Below, one piece after another: positions 45,727 to 54,860 of a DNA stretch of 64,000 bases. This DNA comes from Arachnia propionica. GTDB lineage: Bacteria > Actinomycetota > Actinomycetes > Propionibacteriales > Propionibacteriaceae. The position numbers and the translations under genes are program-made. The stretch covers positions 1,302,001 through 1,366,000 of the forward strand of contig NZ_CP146373.1 of NCBI RefSeq assembly GCF_037055325.1, given 5' to 3'. A model generated the notes under the pieces. That model searched no databases. It saw only the letters and a program-made list of their open reading frames with translations, and was not told the DNA's origin. Each line of letters starts with the position of its first letter. Positions within the stretch are counted from its first letter, which is position 1.

Positions 45727-46608
45727 GTGGAACTCCAACAGATGCGCTACGTACTTGCCGTAGCTGAAACCCTCAACTTCACCCGGGCAGCGCAGCGGTG
45801 TCATGTAGCCCAGTCGGCACTGAGCCATCAGATTAGGAACGTCGAACGCGAGCTGGGGGTGAGCCTGTTCGCCAGAACCAGTAGGCGAGTCGAACTCACG
45901 CCTGCCGGGCTGGCCTTCCTACCTGCCGCACGCGCATGCCTGGAAGCCGCGGACCGTGCCATGGCTGACGCCATCGCGACGACCGGCGAAATCAGTGGAA
46001 CAGTCACCCTGGGTCTGATCCCCACTGTCACTGCACTGGACATTCCCAGTTGCTTGCAGCGGTTCCACCTGACCCATCCGGCAGTCAGAATCATCCTCCG
46101 GAGCGGCGGCAGCGACGAGCTGGCATCTGCCCTGCACCGAGGCATCGTCGACATGGCAATTCTCGGTCTTGCCGAATCGGTCGTCCCCCATAAACTCAAG
46201 ACACTTGAACTCAGCAGGGAAAAACTCGTCGCCGTCATACCCGTTAAACATCACCTGGCAGCCCACAAGGAACTGACGCTCAAGGAACTCGCCGCCGAGA
46301 CCTTCGTCGACTTTCCCGAGGAAACCCCGGGACGCGTACAAAGTGATCTGGCATTCAGCGCAGCAGGACTCGTCCGTGAGGTCATGTTCGAGGTGATGTC
46401 CACCGAGTTCGCCCTGTCCCTTGTCAGTCACGGACTCGCGGTGGCTCTACTTCCTTCGGGTTGTCTGACTGCTGATCCCCATTGGACAACCATCCCCGTG
46501 TCGGATGGCCCCACCAGAGTGCAGTATCTTGCATGGAATGACTTCAACCCGACCGCTGCGGCACACTCCCTGCTGAACGAGCTGCGGGCCTCAGCAGCCA
46601 CGAAGTGA
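45727..46608 (+). CDS. LysR family transcriptional regulator
   Basis: The 293-residue protein has the N-terminal HTH (MRYVLAVAETLNFTRAAQ then CHVAQSALSHQIRNVERELG) and a periplasmic-binding-like effector domain from about residue 90. The HxH-type motif FARTSRRVELTPAG marks the end of the wing. GTG 45727 is the first conserved residue set (MELQQMRY). It presumably controls the divergent eamA-oxidoreductase pair through the palindrome at 45706-45720. Confidence 0.9.
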   Translation: MELQQMRYVLAVAETLNFTRAAQRCHVAQSALSHQIRNVERELGVSLFARTSRRVELTPAGLAFLPAARACLEAADRAMADAIATTGEISGTVTLGLIPTVTALDIPSCLQRFHLTHPAVRIILRSGGSDELASALHRGIVDMAILGLAESVVPHKLKTLELSREKLVAVIPVKHHLAAHKELTLKELAAETFVDFPEETPGRVQSDLAFSAAGLVREVMFEVMSTEFALSLVSHGLAVALLPSGCLTADPHWTTIPVSDGPTRVQYLAWNDFNPTAAAHSLLNELRASAATK

Positions 46609-46733
46609 CTCAACGGCCCGCACAGTTGCACAGCCTTTAATCCGAAAATGGTATATTTCAGTCCATTCTTCCTGTCGCGTGCTGCGCAACTATCCAAGTG
46701 TAATTTCGGACCACGCTCCAGCCTCCATTCGGC

Positions 46734-47078
46734 TCATCCCTGCAGGTCATCCTTCAACGTCCGCAACACTTCCAGCTCCCGGTCGATGTCACGACGTTTT
46801 GCCTCCAGTCTTACGATCTCCTGAACAATGAGCTCGTCCATCACGCCGGTTCGTTGTTCCGGTTTGGCCTCCAGACAGGGAAGGAGTTCAACCATCGTCG
46901 CACTACTCAGGCCCGCGGCCAGCAGGTGCTGGATCGTGATCACCCGCTCGACCATCAGTTCCTCGAAGTCACGCCAGCCACCAGCGGTGCGCCGCGCACG
47001 GATCAGGCCCTGCTGCTCGTAGTACCGCAGAGAACGGACGCTGACTCCCGTTGCCTCCGCGAGTTCTCCGATCCGCAT
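46734..47078 (-). CDS. MerR family transcriptional regulator
   Basis: A 114-residue regulator: the HTH MRIGELAEATGVSVRSLRYY sits at residues 1-20, then EQQGLIRARRTAGGWRDF, and a coiled coil with a charged helical C-terminus (VRLEAKRRDIDRELEVL). No cysteine cluster is seen, so metal sensing is unlikely. ATG 47078 (preceded by GGAGG) is preferred over GTG 47084. It is divergent from the small ORF and SMR genes, with a palindrome in between. Confidence 0.87.
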   Translation of the reverse strand: MRIGELAEATGVSVRSLRYYEQQGLIRARRTAGGWRDFEELMVERVITIQHLLAAGLSSATMVELLPCLEAKPEQRTGVMDELIVQEIVRLEAKRRDIDRELEVLRTLKDDLQG

Positions 47079-47111
47079 CTCCACCTCCCGCCCGGGTCCA
47101 TGACATCAGCC

Positions 47112-47135
47112 TTGCACCTGACACTGACGTCAGGT
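47112..47135 (+). promoter_or_regulatory. candidate MerR operator with -35 box
   Basis: TTGCAC (47112-47117) overlaps the inverted repeat ACCTGAC-N6-GTCAGGT (47116-47135). This is the usual place for a MerR dimer site within an extended spacer. A clear -10 at 19-20 bp is not visible, so the promoter call is tentative. Confidence 0.45.
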
Positions 47136-47187
47136 TCCACCCTTTCAGAACCCACCCCTCTCGCGGCCCACATCCAAGGAGGTCTCC

Positions 47188-47307
47188 GTGCAGCAGATTC
47201 ATGTCCTGTTCAATTACGCGTACCGGTTCTGCCTGATCACCGACGACGGAATCGCTCCATTCACCATGTACCAGCCCCAGCAAGAGCTACCGGCTCCCGG
47301 CGTCTGA
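47188..47307 (+). CDS. 39-aa small ORF leading the SMR genes
   Basis: GTG 47188 follows AAGGAGG by five nucleotides, a near-perfect ribosome binding site, and the frame runs 39 codons to TGA at 47305-47307. The peptide contains FNYAYRFCLITDDGIAPF and ends LPAPGV; it has no membrane helix and resembles nothing I know. The SMR start codon comes 11 nt later with its own AGGAAGG. It could be a leader peptide, a small functional protein, or the remnant of a longer gene. Confidence 0.5.
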   Translation: MQQIHVLFNYAYRFCLITDDGIAPFTMYQPQQELPAPGV

Positions 47308-47318
47308 GAGGAAGGCCA

Positions 47319-47639
47319 ATGTCCTGGATTCATCTGTTCATCGCTGTCATCTTCGAAATCGCGGTCGCTATAGCCGCCAGCCGCGCCAATGGGTTCACGC
47401 ACCGTGGTTGGACGGCCGCCACGCTGCTGGCTGGCGGTCTAGCCACCTTCTTCCTGAGTCAAGCCCTGCTCAACTTCGACGTCGGAGTCGGGTATGCCTT
47501 GTGGACTTCCTTGGCGGGGGTGGGCATCACCCTATTCGGCGCTCTGCTGTTCAAACAGCACATCACGTGGGCCAAGGGCATCGGCATCACCTTGGTGATC
47601 ACAGGAGTGATCGGGCTCCAGCTCAGTGGATCGCTGTAA
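47319..47639 (+). CDS. small multidrug resistance (SMR) protein, subunit A
   Basis: The 106-residue protein has four transmembrane helices. The first helix has the SMR Glu in FIAVIFEIAVAIAASRANGF (Glu about residue 12), and the loop YALWTSLAGVGI follows the third helix as in EmrE/Gdx-type proteins. A paired form is likely since a second SMR gene follows after 26 nt. SMR proteins export cationic antiseptics or guanidinium derivatives; I cannot tell which. The MerR regulator upstream supports drug response. Confidence 0.85.
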   Translation: MSWIHLFIAVIFEIAVAIAASRANGFTHRGWTAATLLAGGLATFFLSQALLNFDVGVGYALWTSLAGVGITLFGALLFKQHITWAKGIGITLVITGVIGLQLSGSL

Positions 47640-47665
47640 CCACCACACCTGAAAGGAATCCACCA

Positions 47666-48028
47666 ATGAACGACGCCAATTCTTCCAAGCGTTTTTCCTG
47701 GTTCGTCCTGCTGCTCGCCGGTCTCTTCGAGGTCGGCTACGCCCTGTCCGTCGCGGGAAGCCGCGGATTCACACAGCCGACCTGGTCTGTCGTAGCCGTG
47801 GCGTTTTTCCTGCTGACTCTCTGGGCCCTCAGCGTTGCCCTACGGCACATCGAGGTCGGAATCGGATATGCGGTATGGGCCGGGATTGGAGCAGCCGGAG
47901 CTGCCCTGCTGGGACCCTTTTTCTTCGATGAACACCTCACCATGACACGATTCTTGTGGCTCGCAGTGATCATCAGTGGCGTGGTGTGGCTGAAACTCGC
48001 CGACCGGCCAGCAGCGGGAGGTCCGTGA
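47666..48028 (+). CDS. small multidrug resistance (SMR) protein, subunit B
   Basis: The 120-residue partner has four helices. It has the Glu in LLAGLFEVGYALSVAGSRGF and the YAVWAGIGAAGAALLG loop; there is a 10-residue cytoplasmic extension at each end. ATG 47666 follows GAAAGGAA. Together with subunit A it matches heterodimeric SMR pairs such as EbrAB or YkkCD. A hairpin 42 nt downstream may end the transcript. Confidence 0.85.
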   Translation: MNDANSSKRFSWFVLLLAGLFEVGYALSVAGSRGFTQPTWSVVAVAFFLLTLWALSVALRHIEVGIGYAVWAGIGAAGAALLGPFFFDEHLTMTRFLWLAVIISGVVWLKLADRPAAGGP

Positions 48029-48069
48029 CTGCTGCGCTAGGTGTACTGAATTGGGGAGGTTGGTTAAAA

Positions 48070-48092
48070 GTTTGCATTCCGGGAGTGCGAAC
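48070..48092 (+). terminator. candidate terminator of the SMR operon
   Basis: GTTTGCATTCC / GGGAGTGCGAAC can form an 11-bp stem with two G-U pairs, flanked by A- and T-rich DNA. A second, larger inverted repeat starts 4 nt later. Confidence 0.45.
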
Positions 48093-48096
48093 GTAA

Positions 48097-48155
48097 AAGA
48101 GGGCCTTGTTGGTTGAGCGTGGCTTGCGAAGGTATCCACTGCCAGCAAGGCCCTC
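48097..48155. repeat. 14-bp inverted repeat with 31-nt loop, near the IS481 relic
   Basis: GAGGGCCTTGTTGG and CCAGCAAGGCCCTC differ at one base pair. The right arm overlaps the first recognisable codons of the transposase relic, so it may be part of the element's left end or a terminator protecting it from outside transcription. Confidence 0.5.
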
Positions 48156-49061
48156 GTTCATCTCACACCCGCGTGCCCGTTTGAAGGTCACACAGCTGGT
48201 TGTCAACCAAGCAGTTCCAGTCTCCGAGGTCACCGCAAGGTTCCAGTGCCCCTAACCCACGGTGAAGCGGTGGACCGACTAGTATCGAGTCGGCGAGCTG
48301 ATGCCGGGCCACATCCTTGCAACTCACCGACCAGGACCCCGAAGAAGACCTCTGCCAGAGTCCCCGGGTTGCGAATATGGCTGCAGGAAACCCCGGTCCA
48401 GCTTGCCACCTGCAGAGGCTTGGCACCGTCAACGCTCCATCGGATCTTGTCCGCGGCCCGGTTGAACCGGCTGTCGCAGGTCGAACGACCCGGGAAAAAC
48501 CGGTGCGTCGTTACGAGCACGGCCACCCCGGTCGGCCTGATCCACATTGACGCCAAGAAGCTTGGCAACATCCCCGATGGCGGGAACTGGCGCCTTGTCG
48601 GTCGTCAGCACGGTAACTGGAACCGTCAAGCCACCCCTGCGGGGAAGAACAAGCATCACCAGCCGCTGCTGGGACATGCCTTCATCCACACCGTCATCGA
48701 TGATCACTCCCACCTGGCCTACACCGAGGTCCACGACGACAAGGAGGCGCTCACCACGAGCTCCGTGTTAGCCAAGGCTGTCACCTAGTTCAAAACGCGG
48801 GGGATCACCATCGAACAGGTCCTGTCCGACAATGGCTCGGCCTACAAGTCCCACTTCTGGCACCAAACCTGCCAAAAGCCCGTGATGACGCCGAAGAAGG
48901 CCCACCCCTACCGACCCCAGATCAACAGCAAGATCGAACGACTCTACAAGACCAGCAGCAGAACCTACACCTCAGAACAACAACGACGCGACACCCACAC
49001 CAGCTGGACCCACTTCCACAACCGACCTGCACACAAGTTCGGTCAGCGGCTGAACAACTGA
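48150..49061 (+). pseudogene. IS481 family transposase, degenerate
   Basis: An HTH-like N-terminus, T-Q-L-V-V-N-Q then SEVTARFQC, PTVKRW and YRVGEL, is interrupted by TAA and TAG. A frameshift leads to the DDE integrase core: GLIHIDAKKLGNIPDGGNW, HTVIDDHSHLAYTEVHDD. Another in-frame TAG at 48786-48788 is followed by VLSDNGSAYKSHFW and YRPQINSKIERLYK. The catalytic Asp-Asp-Glu motifs are still visible. The last residues overlap the 3' end of the DUF2207 gene, and the usual C-terminal residues are lost. No target duplication or intact right end could be found. Confidence 0.85.
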
Positions 49062-50704
49062 CCCTGGATCGTGTTGATGAACTGTGTCAGGGACGCGGGC
49101 AGGTCTCGCAGGTGCCAGGTCTCGGGGGCGTGATACCAGTCGACCTCCGTCGGGTCGGGGGTGTCGTCGACATCGGCCGCTGCCATTGCCTCCACCCAGC
49201 GCTGACGCCCACCGAGAACGACCGTGTAGGGCAGCAGCCGGGAGATCTCTGCCAGCTCCCTGCCCTTCGGCATCTGATTGGTCGGTTGGGTGTTGAGAAG
49301 GGCTGAAAGAGCCCCGAGAGCTGCGACGAGCCGGGTGCCCTCCGCTGTGCGGCGCGGCATACGTGGCGCCATCCACAACAGCGAAATAGAGAGGGCCAGC
49401 AGCACCAGAGCCACCAGTCCGAAACTAGTGAAGGCGATCAGGGCGCCCCCAGCCGCCAGCGCGACACCAAGTCCGACCCAGCCACGAACAGCCCACGAGC
49501 TGCGGGTGGAATCAGGACGGTGCTCGAACCAGCCGCGTTCCACCACTTCGTCGTACAGGGCATCCTGCACCGCCCCCAAAGCGGGAGCCAGGACCTCGGG
49601 CAACTGCGACGCGAAGGAATGCTGACCGTCAGGCACCACCGCTTCCAGAAGCCGGGATTCGTAGGGAAGCAGTTCATCATGCTGGTTCTCCAGGCGACTG
49701 AACTGCCAGTCCACCAAGCCGTACTGGGTGTGCTGGAGTTCGGTGATGCGCAGGTGACCACGCACGGCGAGGTCGATCAACGTGGCCGTGATGTCGACGG
49801 GATCAACGCGCTCGTCGGCGACAGTTCCCACCAAACCAGGACGCATGCCCTCCCCCGGTTCGAACACCGATTCCCCGTCGCCGACGGGCCGGAAGGACCC
49901 GACGGCCGAGACCTCACCGGCATACGAGAGGTCCGCACCACTTCGACGATGCAGCCACCACAACAGCAGGGATCCTGCCACCAGAACAGCCAGCGCGGTT
50001 CCTGCCGTTGCGAGGTCAATCGCGAAGGCCCGCTTGAGGTTCCACTGCTCATAGACCCGGGCCGTCGGCGCCACGTCCTCGACGCTGAACCCCACGGTGA
50101 AGGTCACCTGTTCTCCGACACCTCGTGTCGCGGACTCGAATATCGGGGTTGGTGAGTTGTGCGCGCCAGCCGCATAGAGTTGACACTTGTCGAGGGTTCC
50201 GGGCGGACCCGCTGTGCAGTCCACCAACTGCGCCTGGGCAGCCACCTGCAAGGTACCGGCAACCTTCTCAACAGCCACCGACAGCCCTTGGAGCGCCCGC
50301 CATGTGAACACGCTGGCGTCCCCGTTGTTTCCGGGTTCGGAGCGGGTGGTCCCGGTGACCTTATAGGTGATCTTCACCTCGGCAGACGGCTTCATGGAGA
50401 GCACCGTGTAGTCGCCCTCAACCTTGGAAGCAAAGTTCTCAGCGCCTGTCGCGGACACATCGGAGATGCCGTATATGTAGAAGCGGTCAGAGTCGATGGG
50501 GGCGCGATTCGCAATTCGCTGGGTCAGCTCCGCTGGTGGAGCATCAAATTTGATGGTCTCGGTGACCGTCAGGATCCCGTCCTCGTCAAGTCTGCCCTCG
50601 AAAAGGTATGACTTGGCGATCGGCTCATCGGCATGAGCCCGCGGCACCACGCCCAGAGCGAAAAACAGCACCAGCGGGACCAACAACAAGCGGAAGGTAC
50701 GCAC
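49043..50704 (-). CDS. DUF2207 domain membrane protein
   Basis: The 553-residue protein has a Sec signal peptide (hydrophobic 6-22, cleavage after AHA), then the DUF2207 ectodomain (ESYLFEGRLDED-like start, EPIAKSYLFEGRLDEDG, and the segment KFDAPPAELTQRI). A transmembrane helix near 232-252 and a cytoplasmic part follow; a further helix pair is near 415-445. The family is common in Gram-positive bacteria but has no known function. GTG 50704 follows GAGGAG. The last codons lie in the IS481 relic, so its normal C-terminus may have been altered. Confidence 0.82.
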   Translation of the reverse strand: MRTFRLLLVPLVLFFALGVVPRAHADEPIAKSYLFEGRLDEDGILTVTETIKFDAPPAELTQRIANRAPIDSDRFYIYGISDVSATGAENFASKVEGDYTVLSMKPSAEVKITYKVTGTTRSEPGNNGDASVFTWRALQGLSVAVEKVAGTLQVAAQAQLVDCTAGPPGTLDKCQLYAAGAHNSPTPIFESATRGVGEQVTFTVGFSVEDVAPTARVYEQWNLKRAFAIDLATAGTALAVLVAGSLLLWWLHRRSGADLSYAGEVSAVGSFRPVGDGESVFEPGEGMRPGLVGTVADERVDPVDITATLIDLAVRGHLRITELQHTQYGLVDWQFSRLENQHDELLPYESRLLEAVVPDGQHSFASQLPEVLAPALGAVQDALYDEVVERGWFEHRPDSTRSSWAVRGWVGLGVALAAGGALIAFTSFGLVALVLLALSISLLWMAPRMPRRTAEGTRLVAALGALSALLNTQPTNQMPKGRELAEISRLLPYTVVLGGRQRWVEAMAAADVDDTPDPTEVDWYHAPETWHLRDLPASLTQFINTIQGQLFSR

Positions 50705-50971
50705 CTCGAGGCTCCTCAGATCAAAGTTCTCGGTGCTGACCGTACCGCATTTTGAATGCAGAAAGACACAGCCAAGGTCACACCAGCAAGCGACAAAACA
50801 CCTCCCGGGAGCCCCGGTGAGGCCTGCTCAGCAGAACGAAAAACCCACCACACGTGGAGAGCAACATTTCCCAGCAGGTCGCGGGCAACCGACACCACCA
50901 GGCCTCCTAGCGCCCCGGGAGCTTGCTCCCGACGCCACGCGCCGACCCCTGATAGGGATACCCTGAACCCC

Positions 50972-52360
50972 GTGGCAAACTCGATGCAACCGCAATACCC
51001 GGGGCAGCCCAGCTCACAGGGCTCCGGAGGAAATCCGTACCCCACTCGGCAGCCTGCGCCTTGGCATCAGTCAATGCCTTCACAAGGTCAGCAACCCCCC
51101 TCCGCCCCACCGCAACCAGTTTCATCCCCGTGGCAAGCTCCTCAGCCACCGATGCAGCAGTCCCCTTACCAAAGCCCGGCGCACCCCCAGACTTCCCCAC
51201 ACAGAGCCGCACCTCCACAGCCTTTCCCCCAGGCACAGCCTCCTCAGTTCCCCACCACACAGCCCGCCGCGTTCCCAGCCCGCGCAGCCACCCTGCAGCC
51301 CGGTCCTCATCTATACCCCGGCCAACCCACGGGCTTTCGTCCCGCACCTCAGGGCTTTCCAGCAGTGCAACAGCCCGTGCCTGCATTCATTCCCGGTGGT
51401 TACGGCTCATACGCGGCACCGACCAAACGTCGTCCAACAGGCTTGTTGGTGGCTCTGTTCTGCGCCCTTGCTCTTCTGGGCGGCATGGTGGTCATCGCTC
51501 TCGTCAACCAGGCAAATCCTGCAAGTGTCTCCACTGATTACAAGAACGAGGACTGGGAGGTACCGCCTGTCACCTCCCAGCCGCCCCCTCTGGTGAAGCC
51601 GGAGAGTAAAGCGGAAATCACGACCCTGACGAAGGACAATTCGCTGTACAACATGTCCTTGGAATCCCCCGTGAGATGCGATCTCGAACTGCTTCCGGGA
51701 CGCGAGCAGGACGACCAGGAGCTGCAGGCCAGTCTGCAGACCTACGTCGGCTGCCTGACCCGGGTCTGGGGCCCCACTCTCAAACAGGCCGGCTACACGG
51801 CATTCCAGCCGAAGCTCACGGTTTTCCCGGAAGGCGAGACCATCACCACGGGATGCGGGATCCAGCAATCCCACAACGCCTTCTACTGCGGCCTTGACCA
51901 GCAGATATACATCTCCCAGGACGTGCTCGACGTCCTGTCGACCGATGTCTCCAAAGCACGTATCGTTTTCAACCTGATCATCGCGCATGAATACGGGCAC
52001 GTCATCCAAGGACAGAGCGGGATATTGCTCAGTGGTCACATGTCAATCGACGACGCCGACGATTCCGGGCAGCACGAAACGAAACGCCGCCTCGAAACCC
52101 AGGCGGACTGTTTCGCAGGTGCGGCTCTCGGCTCCTTGTGGCAGGGACTCAAACTCACCGACACCGACCGCCAGGACATCCTGGCCGTCACCGCGGACAT
52201 CGGCGACGACAGGCTCAACGAACGCACCAACAATCCGGACAAGACCGACGATCACGGGAAGAGTCAGAACCGTCGGCTGTGGGTGGAACGTGGTCTAGAC
52301 TCCGGAGGTTCGCTCGGCCAGTGCAACACTTTCAACGCCCCGGCCAGCGAGGTCGAATAG
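50972..52360 (+). CDS. neutral zinc metallopeptidase (YpfJ-like), membrane-anchored
   Basis: From GTG 50972 (or ATG 50984) the product has about 462 residues. A long Gln/Pro-rich cytoplasmic N-terminus (about 1-155) precedes a single membrane helix (GLLVALFCALALLGGMVVIA). The extracytoplasmic catalytic domain has IIAHEYGHVIQ (HExxH) and ETQADCFAGAALGS with the third ligand Glu. CGIQQSHNAFYCGLDQQIYI is the family-specific region with two cysteines. The PF04228 family has no known natural substrate. Orientation is N-in, C-out from the basic residues before the helix (TKRRPT). Confidence 0.88.
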   Translation: MANSMQPQYPGQPSSQGSGGNPYPTRQPAPWHQSMPSQGQQPPSAPPQPVSSPWQAPQPPMQQSPYQSPAHPQTSPHRAAPPQPFPQAQPPQFPTTQPAAFPARAATLQPGPHLYPGQPTGFRPAPQGFPAVQQPVPAFIPGGYGSYAAPTKRRPTGLLVALFCALALLGGMVVIALVNQANPASVSTDYKNEDWEVPPVTSQPPPLVKPESKAEITTLTKDNSLYNMSLESPVRCDLELLPGREQDDQELQASLQTYVGCLTRVWGPTLKQAGYTAFQPKLTVFPEGETITTGCGIQQSHNAFYCGLDQQIYISQDVLDVLSTDVSKARIVFNLIIAHEYGHVIQGQSGILLSGHMSIDDADDSGQHETKRRLETQADCFAGAALGSLWQGLKLTDTDRQDILAVTADIGDDRLNERTNNPDKTDDHGKSQNRRLWVERGLDSGGSLGQCNTFNAPASEVE

Positions 52361-52398
52361 CCCTGAATCCGCAAGGATCACGGTTATGGTGAGAGCCG

Positions 52399-52866
52399 TC
52401 ATCTCATCGTCGTCATTGCAACTGCAATTGCCGCGACTCCTTCACCCCGCCCCGTGAGACCCAGCCCGTCCGAGGTGGTGGCGGAAACCGACACGGGTGC
52501 CCCAATGGCCTCGGAAAGCACCTGTTCCGCCTCGCCGCGGCGCGCGGCCATGCGCGGTCGGTTGCCGATCACCTGAACGCTGACGTTGCCGATCCCAACT
52601 CCAGCGCCCCGGAGCAGCCTGGCGGTCTCGGCCAGGAAAGCGACCCCGGACGCCCCCATCCACTCGGGGCGATCGGTGCCGAAGTTCGATCCGATGTCCC
52701 CCATCCCGGCCGACGCCAGCAGCGCATCGACGATGGCATGCGCAGCTACGTCTCCATCGGAGTGCCCGGACAGCCCGAACGATTCTTCCGGGAAGTGCAG
52801 TCCGGCCACCCACATGGGTATTCCCGCCTCCAGCCTGTGGACATCGGTTCCGATGCCGACCCTCAC
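52399..52866 (-). CDS. ispF: 2-C-methyl-D-erythritol 2,4-cyclodiphosphate synthase
   Basis: The fifth MEP-pathway enzyme for isoprenoid precursors. The 155-residue protein has the zinc-binding GTDVHRLE (D8-x-H10), [24 protein letters not shown] with the second ligand His, and [20 protein letters not shown] at the C-terminus. Start GTG 52866 overlaps the ispD stop by 4 nt. Confidence 0.95.
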   Translation of the reverse strand: MRVGIGTDVHRLEAGIPMWVAGLHFPEESFGLSGHSDGDVAAHAIVDALLASAGMGDIGSNFGTDRPEWMGASGVAFLAETARLLRGAGVGIGNVSVQVIGNRPRMAARRGEAEQVLSEAIGAPVSVSATTSDGLGLTGRGEGVAAIAVAMTTMR

Positions 52867-53567
52867 GCCCGGCTCCTGCCGTCCAGGATCACCTGCGCCA
52901 GTGTCAGGTCGAGTTGCTCGGTGATCTTCAGCGCGTCGTGATGTCCGGGCACGAGCACCACCTGGCGCCCGAGGGTCTCGATCGCGGACGCATCATCGGT
53001 GATGACCAGTCCGCGCCTGACCACATGGTCGTGGGCGTCTCGGAGCAGACCGAGTCGAGCCCCCTGCGGGGTCTGGACGGCTCGGAGGGCGTCTCTGTCG
53101 ACGATCCGGGATCCGTCGTCACCGACCTGCCTGATCGAGTCGTGGACCGGGATCACAGGTATGGCCGCATCCGCGCCGTCCGCCACCGCGTACGCTACAG
53201 CGGTGACGACCTGCGGGGGCACCAGGGGACGGGCCGCGTCATGGATCAACACGATGGTCTCGGGGCCGAAACGTTCCCACAGCACGTCGAGCCCGAGCCT
53301 GACCGAGTCCTGGCGTTCGGCCCCACCGACGGTGCAGACGACATCGTCCAGACCTGCCAGGGCTGTTTCAAAGGTCGGCAGGCAGCCCTCGGGGGTGGTG
53401 ATCACCACGTGCCCCACGCCTCCTGCACGCATTGCCAGGATGCTGCGGCGCACCAGCGACATCCCACCGAGTTCCACCAGCGCCTTCGGCACGGATGCAC
53501 CGAGCCGAGACCCGGAACCGGCCGCCACCACGAGGGCGACGACCGGTTCTTCCGTACTGTTGTTCAA
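52863..53567 (-). CDS. ispD: 2-C-methyl-D-erythritol 4-phosphate cytidylyltransferase
   Basis: Attaches CMP to MEP in the isoprenoid precursor pathway. The 234-residue product has the CTP-binding [20 protein letters not shown], the [13 protein letters not shown] motif, and [14 protein letters not shown] kept the TTG at 53567 as start because it precedes the conserved core and lies 4 nt past the carD stop, so initiation is coupled to carD. carD-ispD-ispF order is usual in actinobacteria. Confidence 0.93.
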   Translation of the reverse strand: MNNSTEEPVVALVVAAGSGSRLGASVPKALVELGGMSLVRRSILAMRAGGVGHVVITTPEGCLPTFETALAGLDDVVCTVGGAERQDSVRLGLDVLWERFGPETIVLIHDAARPLVPPQVVTAVAYAVADGADAAIPVIPVHDSIRQVGDDGSRIVDRDALRAVQTPQGARLGLLRDAHDHVVRRGLVITDDASAIETLGRQVVLVPGHHDALKITEQLDLTLAQVILDGRSRA

Positions 53568-53571
53568 TGGT

Positions 53572-54057
53572 TCAGGAGGCCAGGACCTCGTCGAGCATCA
53601 CCTCGGCACGCTCCTCGGCGACGTCCTCGGCGAGGGCCAGCTCGGCCACGAGGATGGCACGGGCCTTGGCGAGCATGCGTTTCTCGCCGGCCGAGAGTCC
53701 CTTGTCGCGGTCACGCCTCCACAGGTCGCGAACAACCTCGGAAACCTTGATGACGTTCCCGGAGTGCAGCTTCTCCAGGTTCGCCTTGTAACGGCGGGAC
53801 CAGTTGGTGGGTTCCTCCGTGTGTTCAGCACGCAGCACCTGGAACACGCGTTCCAGGCCATCGGCGTCGACCACGTCGCGCACACCGACGAGGTCCAGGT
53901 TGCAGGCGGGAACACGCACCACCAGATCGTTCTGACCTATGATGCGCAGTACGAGGTAGAGCTTGTCCTCTCCCTTGATCTGTCGGGTCTCTATGTCTTC
54001 GATGACAGCCGCCCCGTGATTCGGGTAGACCACCGTCTCTCCGACCGTAAAAGTCAT
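53572..54057 (-). CDS. carD: CarD family RNA polymerase-binding regulator
   Basis: An essential transcription activator in mycobacteria that stabilises the open complex at rRNA and other promoters. The 161-residue protein starts [18 protein letters not shown] with the Tudor-like RNAP-binding fold (1-55). The helical DNA-binding C-terminus includes the wedge Trp in [23 protein letters not shown] sequence ([19 protein letters not shown] here). ATG 54057 has AAGGGG upstream and the longer frame lacks conservation. TAGGAT at 54086-54091 (minus strand) may be its -10. Confidence 0.94.
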   Translation of the reverse strand: MTFTVGETVVYPNHGAAVIEDIETRQIKGEDKLYLVLRIIGQNDLVVRVPACNLDLVGVRDVVDADGLERVFQVLRAEHTEEPTNWSRRYKANLEKLHSGNVIKVSEVVRDLWRRDRDKGLSAGEKRMLAKARAILVAELALAEDVAEERAEVMLDEVLAS

Positions 54058-54178
54058 ATCTTGCAGGCCCCTTTCCGCCGGCAATCCTACCATGCTGCGA
54101 CGGATCGTCCTCGTGAGCGATCCCACCCCTATCTGCGGGGCTGCGCCGAGCCCTCGGCACCCGCGATCGAACCTTTGT

Positions 54179-54856
54179 TCAGCCCTGGAACTTGTAGCCC
54201 AGCCCCCTGACCGTGATCACCCGGGAGGGGCTGGAGGGATCGCGTTCGATCTTGTTGCGGAGACGTTTGACGTGCACATCGAGGGTTTTGGTGTCGCCGA
54301 CGTAGTCGCTGCCCCAGATACGGTCGATGATCTGGCCGCGGGTCATGACACGTCCAGCATTGCGCAGCAACAGCTCCAGCAACTCGAACTCCCGGAGCGC
54401 CAACCTCACCTCCTGTCCGTCGACCACGACCTGGTGGCGTTCAACATCGATGCGTACTCCGTCCATCTCGACGATCTCCGAGATCAGCGTGGAGTCGTGG
54501 CCACGCCTCAGGATGGCGCGGATCCGGGCAACTAGTTCGCGATGGGAGAAGGGTTTCGTGACGTAGTCGTCGGCGCCGATCTCCAGCCCCACCACCTTGT
54601 CCGTTTCGGAGTCCCGTGCCGAGACCATGATGATCGCGACATTGCCGCGGGCCCGGAGCCGGCGGCACACCTCCGTCCCGGGCATTCCGGGCAGCATCAG
54701 ATCCAACAAAACCAGGTCCGCGCCATTGCGGTCGTACTCGGCCAGGCCGCTTTCGCCATCAGCCTCGGCGGCAACGTCGAAACCTTCCTTGTTGAGCATG
54801 TAGGTGAGAGCCTCACGATAGGACTCTTCGTCTTCGATGATCAGAATCCTGGTCAT
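54179..54856 (-). CDS. regX3: OmpR/PhoB-family response regulator (RegX3-like)
   Basis: The phosphate-responsive regulator partner of SenX3 by context. The 225-residue protein has a receiver with D10-D11-like acidic pocket (IIEDEE), phospho-acceptor D52 in [12 protein letters not shown] in DDYVTKPFS, and a winged-helix DNA-binding domain ending [13 protein letters not shown] 54856 follows GATGAGGGG. It is 4 nt downstream of the kinase gene. Confidence 0.9.
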   Translation of the reverse strand: MTRILIIEDEESYREALTYMLNKEGFDVAAEADGESGLAEYDRNGADLVLLDLMLPGMPGTEVCRRLRARGNVAIIMVSARDSETDKVVGLEIGADDYVTKPFSHRELVARIRAILRRGHDSTLISEIVEMDGVRIDVERHQVVVDGQEVRLALREFELLELLLRNAGRVMTRGQIIDRIWGSDYVGDTKTLDVHVKRLRNKIERDPSSPSRVITVRGLGYKFQG

Positions 54857-54860
54857 CCCC

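Noticed and set aside
47085..47187. A guanidine riboswitch before the SMR genes.
   Set aside because: The 103 nt hold a MerR-type palindrome and a ribosome binding site, and no ykkC-like conserved ACGR motifs.
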